From: Rhizobium sp. 18055
Lineage (GTDB): Bacteria > Pseudomonadota > Alphaproteobacteria > Rhizobiales > Rhizobiaceae
Assembly: GCF_902706285.1 (NCBI RefSeq)
Contig: NZ_CACSKD010000001.1
Location: 496,001-560,000, forward strand
Direction of reading: 5' to 3'
Length of the DNA stretch: 64,000 nt
The notes beneath the pieces were generated by a model, which saw only the letters and a program-made list of their open reading frames with translations, ran no database searches and had not been told where the DNA came from. The stretch's first letter is position 1; every line of letters starts with the position of its first letter. A program made the translations under genes and the position numbers. This document shows positions 62,754 through 64,000 of this stretch, piece by piece.

Positions 62754-64000
62754 ATGAAAAAGATCGTCACGACCGGCATCACACGACGCAGCATTTTGAA
62801 GACGAGCGCAGCGGCAGCGCTGATCACCGCCGTCCGCACAGCCTTCCCATCCGGCGCCTTTGCCGCTACGGCAGGTCCGGAGGTCACCGGCGCCAAGCTC
62901 GGCTTCATCGCGCTCACCGATGCGGCGCCTCTGATCGTCGCGCAGGAAAAGGGCCTGTTCGCCAAGCATGGCCTTCCCGATGTCGAGGTTGCCAAGCAGG
63001 CCTCCTGGGGCGCAACCCGTGACAACCTCGTGCTCGGTGGCGCGTCCAACGGCATCGACGGCGCGCATATCCTCTCGCCGCTCCCCTACCTGATGCAGGC
63101 AGGCAAGGTGACGCAGAACAACCAGCCGGTGCCAATGAGCATCCTGGCGCGGCTGAACTACGACAGCCAGGGCATCTCGGTCGCCAAGGAATATGCCGAT
63201 ACCGGCGTGCAGCTCGATGCGTCCAAGCTGAAGGCCGCCTTCGAGAAGAAGAAGGCCGAGGGCAAGGAGATCAAGGCGGCGATGACCTTCCCTGGCGGCA
63301 CCCACGATCTCTGGCTCCGCTACTGGCTTGCCGCCGGCGGCATCGACCCCGACAAGGACGTATCGACCATCGTCGTGCCGCCGCCGCAGATGGTGGCCAA
63401 CATGAAGGTCGGCAACATGGATGTGTTCTGTGTCGGCGAACCCTGGAACGAGCAGCTGGTCAACCAGGGCATCGGCTTCACCGCGGCCACCACCGGCGAA
63501 CTCTGGAAGGGTCACCCGGAAAAGGCGCTCGGCATGCGCACCGACTGGGTCGAGAAGAACCCGAACGCCGCCAAGGCGCTGCTGATGGCCGTGATGGAAG
63601 CCCAGCAATGGTGCGACAGCATGGACAACAAGGAGGAGATGTCGACCATTCTCGGCAAGCGCCAGTGGTTCAACGTGCCGCCGAAGGATGTACTCGGCCG
63701 CCTCAAGGGCGACATCAATTACGGCAACGGCCGCGTCGCCCATGGCACCGATCTCTACATGAAATTCTGGGCCGGCGGCGTCTCCTACCCGTTCAAGAGC
63801 CACGACACCTGGTTCCTCGCCGAAAACATCCGCTGGGGCAAGTTTGCGCCGGATACCGACATCAAGGCGCTGGTCGGCAAGGTGAACCGCGAAGACATCT
63901 GGCGCGACGCCGCCAAGGACCTCGGCGTTGCCGCAGCCGACATCCCGGCATCGTCGTCGCGCGGCAAGGAAACCTTCTTCGATGGCAAGGTCTTCGATCC
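62754..64000 (+). CDS. Tat-exported nitrate ABC transporter substrate-binding protein NrtA-like (3' end outside window)
   Basis: An open frame of 415 codons from the ATG at 62754 (GAGGAAG upstream) runs off the right edge. The N-terminus has a twin-arginine signal (TRRSILKTSAAAALITA). Nitrate-binding family blocks are KLGFIALTDAAPLIVAQE, WGATRDNLVLGGASNGIDGA, LRYWLAAGGIDPD and MDVFCVGEPWNEQL. It shares long stretches with NasS at 61116, including the GGIDPD and CVGEPWN areas. It should be the first gene of the assimilatory nitrate uptake operon, under sigma-54 and NasT control. Confidence 0.93.
   Translation, partial: MKKIVTTGITRRSILKTSAAAALITAVRTAFPSGAFAATAGPEVTGAKLGFIALTDAAPLIVAQEKGLFAKHGLPDVEVAKQASWGATRDNLVLGGASNGIDGAHILSPLPYLMQAGKVTQNNQPVPMSILARLNYDSQGISVAKEYADTGVQLDASKLKAAFEKKKAEGKEIKAAMTFPGGTHDLWLRYWLAAGGIDPDKDVSTIVVPPPQMVANMKVGNMDVFCVGEPWNEQLVNQGIGFTAATTGELWKGHPEKALGMRTDWVEKNPNAAKALLMAVMEAQQWCDSMDNKEEMSTILGKRQWFNVPPKDVLGRLKGDINYGNGRVAHGTDLYMKFWAGGVSYPFKSHDTWFLAENIRWGKFAPDTDIKALVGKVNREDIWRDAAKDLGVAAADIPASSSRGKETFFDGKVFD

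Overview
The window reads as an accessory replicon segment (chromid or megaplasmid style) of a Rhizobiales bacterium, most likely Rhizobiaceae. The base composition is GC-rich, and almost every gene belongs to compact catabolic clusters built around ABC importers with LysR or GntR regulators. A DmeF/DmeR-type metal efflux pair, a NasT/NasS nitrate-sensing pair and many ATGA or GTGA coupled starts fit the same group. No rRNA, tRNA, insertion sequence, CRISPR array or replication origin was recognised. The taxonomic placement is inference from gene content.

Region A (1-15435) concerns amides, ureides and N-heterocycles. A minus-strand operon encodes an asparaginase-like enzyme, an amidase and a RutA-type flavin monooxygenase cut by the window edge. 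Divergent from it are a RutF-like flavin reductase and a complete PotABCD-type importer, closed by a 19-bp perfect hairpin. Facing it on the minus strand are a LysR regulator, an MFS exporter, an N-carbamoyl-D-amino-acid hydrolase-like enzyme, an isochorismatase-fold amidohydrolase, a COG0523 metallochaperone GTPase with a small CxxC partner, a PgdA/PuuE-type deacetylase and an M19 dipeptidase. The set suggests ring oxidation followed by hydrolysis of cyclic or carbamoylated amides.

Region B (15652-25190) looks like a D-amino-acid peptide utilisation island. It has a five-gene Dpp-type importer, a D-aminopeptidase with the serine beta-lactamase fold, a LysR regulator, a D-amino-acid transaminase and a DmpA-type self-cleaving aminopeptidase. 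Region C (25191-30073) holds a DmeF-like Co/Ni exporter with its RcnR-type repressor and a textbook operator, a DUF1289 protein, and a three-gene sugar-acid dehydrogenase operon behind a GntR/IdnR-like palindrome.

Region D (30074-45902) is a run of twelve genes on one strand: UbiD, UbiX, an oligopeptide-type importer, a PEP-mutase-like enzyme, a TIGR02444 protein, a hydantoinase-like amidohydrolase, an M20 carbamoylase and a histidine-ammonia-lyase-like enzyme. It ends in a 13-bp terminator and is followed by a rare double-LysR fusion. I infer a path from a cyclic ureide to a carbamoyl amino acid, to an amino acid, to an arylacrylate, possibly then decarboxylated.

Region E (46141-59317) starts with a cold-shock gene. 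It then has two divergent operons that each carry a GT1-family glycosyltransferase and an aldehyde dehydrogenase. The left arm adds a PotABCD importer, tandem cupins and a saccharopine-dehydrogenase-like enzyme. The right arm is led by a GntR regulator with two winged-helix modules. This is the best candidate for an undescribed system. Region F (59547-64000) holds a small secreted protein, an MscS relic, nasT-nasS, and then a consensus sigma-54 promoter, an ANTAR-type two-hairpin leader and the start of a Tat-exported nitrate-binding protein.
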